In this document: one piece after another, positions 5,215 to 5,747 of the stretch | How the letters are laid out: each line of letters starts with the position of its first letter | Position numbering within the stretch: position 1 is the stretch's first letter | Assembly (NCBI GenBank): GCA_017462145.1 | Contig: JAFTRT010000059.1 | Coordinates: 1-5,747, forward strand | Direction: 5' to 3' | Length of the DNA stretch: 5,747 bases | DNA from: Clostridia bacterium | GTDB taxonomy: Bacteria; Bacillota_A; Clostridia; Oscillospirales; CAG-272 | Notes under the pieces: model-generated | Databases searched by the model: none | Seen by the model: only the letters and a program-made list of their open reading frames with translations | What the model was told of the DNA's origin: nothing | Program-made: the position numbers and the translations under genes

Positions 5215-5747
5215 GTTTTTTGTCCTCCTGTTTGTTCTTGAATGTCAATGTTATCGTCGATACCGACAAATTCCATGTTACAGTAAATGGATTCCATGGT
5301 CTCATTCGGCCAGTTGGCATCCAACCAAACATCCAACTTGTGCTCGGCGGGAATATCAAAGCACCGCTCCCTCCAACGCAAGACAGCGGCGGAGGTGACT
5401 AAAAGATTGACACACATCAGAACCGTCAGGAGGATACCGATGACCGTTCCGGCGCTTCCTCTGGCGGCGGTCAATACCCGAGAGAGGGGCGGATAGAGAA
5501 ATCGGATGAACAGAACCCCTAACAGTCCCCAAATGAGAGACATATGCAGGGTGATTCGCCCACCCAGATTCAGCCAATCGTCCGAATAATCCCACGAGGT
5601 AGAGCCAAAGACCAGCTCTTGAAAGAGGCTGGCAACATACTCCACGGCACTTCCACCTGCGGCAAAGGTGAGAAATTGAAGCCAAAGGGGATGCCCTTTG
5701 ACGGCAAAGCTCAACCAATAAATGGCCACGGCACCAAAGCCGTACAC
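5211..5747 (-). CDS. CmpB-family (putative ABC transporter type IV) membrane protein, N-terminus outside window
   Basis: The frame is open to the right edge and 178 residues are visible. The edge codon is GTG, but the true start almost certainly lies beyond, because YGFGAVAIYW matches the internal P-I-Y-G-x-G-A stretch of the family. The core EYVASLFQELVFGSTSWDYSDDWLNLGGRITL spans residues 36-67; E36, E44, WDYS (52-55), N60 and GRI (63-65) are the family hallmarks of PF06541 (ABC_trans_CmpB, named putative ABC-transporter type IV; a transport role is not proven). About four membrane segments are visible (3-16, 22-40, 66-85, 100-122). They are followed by a polar, acidic tail of about 55 residues (from WRERCF at 125) that is longer than I would expect for a plain member. 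It overlaps the lipid kinase start by 4 bases, so it heads or lies within the same operon. The promoter is outside the window. Confidence 0.85.
   Translation of the reverse strand: MYGFGAVAIYWLSFAVKGHPLWLQFLTFAAGGSAVEYVASLFQELVFGSTSWDYSDDWLNLGGRITLHMSLIWGLLGVLFIRFLYPPLSRVLTAARGSAGTVIGILLTVLMCVNLLVTSAAVLRWRERCFDIPAEHKLDVWLDANWPNETMESIYCNMEFVGIDDNIDIQEQTGGQKT
5224..5229 (-). promoter_or_regulatory. Ribosome binding site AGGAGG of the lipid kinase gene
   Basis: AGGAGG on the minus strand lies 9 bases before the ATG at 5214 and inside the last codons of the upstream membrane-protein gene. With the ATGA overlap it shows that the kinase gene is part of the same transcript and fixes its start. Confidence 0.85.

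Noticed and set aside
1..5747. CRISPR array, insertion sequence or toxin-antitoxin pair
   Set aside because: No regularly spaced direct repeats, no transposase motifs or terminal inverted repeats, and no short overlapping gene pair with antitoxin or toxin features were seen on either strand.

Overview
The window looks like chromosome of a Gram-positive anaerobe, most likely a class Clostridia gut-type bacterium. The grounds are strong AGGAGG/AAGGAG ribosome sites, consensus sigma-A promoters with TGn-extended -10 boxes, a UgtP-type glycolipid glycosyltransferase, a DagK/YegS-type lipid kinase and a CmpB-type membrane protein, with GC near 50% over most of the window. The placement is inference from gene families and signals; no taxonomic marker is present.

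Layout, left to right. Bases 2-949 (+) hold the 3' part of an AT-rich gene (about one third GC by eye) cut by the left edge. It is probably laterally acquired and is tentatively a restriction-endonuclease-like protein. A short junction of about 110 bases follows, where composition jumps to host-like values. A strong promoter (1059-1087) then drives a sugar-1-phosphate-type nucleotidyltransferase (1139-2029, +), which ends at a long bidirectional hairpin terminator (2036-2081). Convergent to it is a 130-residue membrane-associated protein of unknown function (2094-2486, -). That gene is divergently transcribed from a small DUF2752 membrane protein (2654-3076, +); each has its own near-consensus promoter. 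A second bidirectional terminator (3075-3115) separates the DUF2752 gene from a three-gene minus-strand cluster running leftward from the right edge: a CmpB-family membrane protein (5211-5747, N-terminus outside the window), a diacylglycerol/lipid kinase (4288-5214, overlapping the previous gene by 4 bases as ATGA), and a UgtP/MGDG-synthase-like glycosyltransferase (3119-4243).

The minus-strand cluster makes biochemical sense. The kinase family phosphorylates diacylglycerol to phosphatidate, and the glycosyltransferase family glycosylates diacylglycerol, so the two enzymes would act on one lipid pool and link phospholipid recycling to glycolipid synthesis. The nucleotidyltransferase could in principle supply an activated sugar or alcohol, but it is a separate transcription unit and the link is speculative. 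I see no tRNA, rRNA, CRISPR array, insertion sequence or riboswitch. No stretch longer than about 300 bases lacks a gene. The least ordinary part is the AT-rich partial gene at the left edge.
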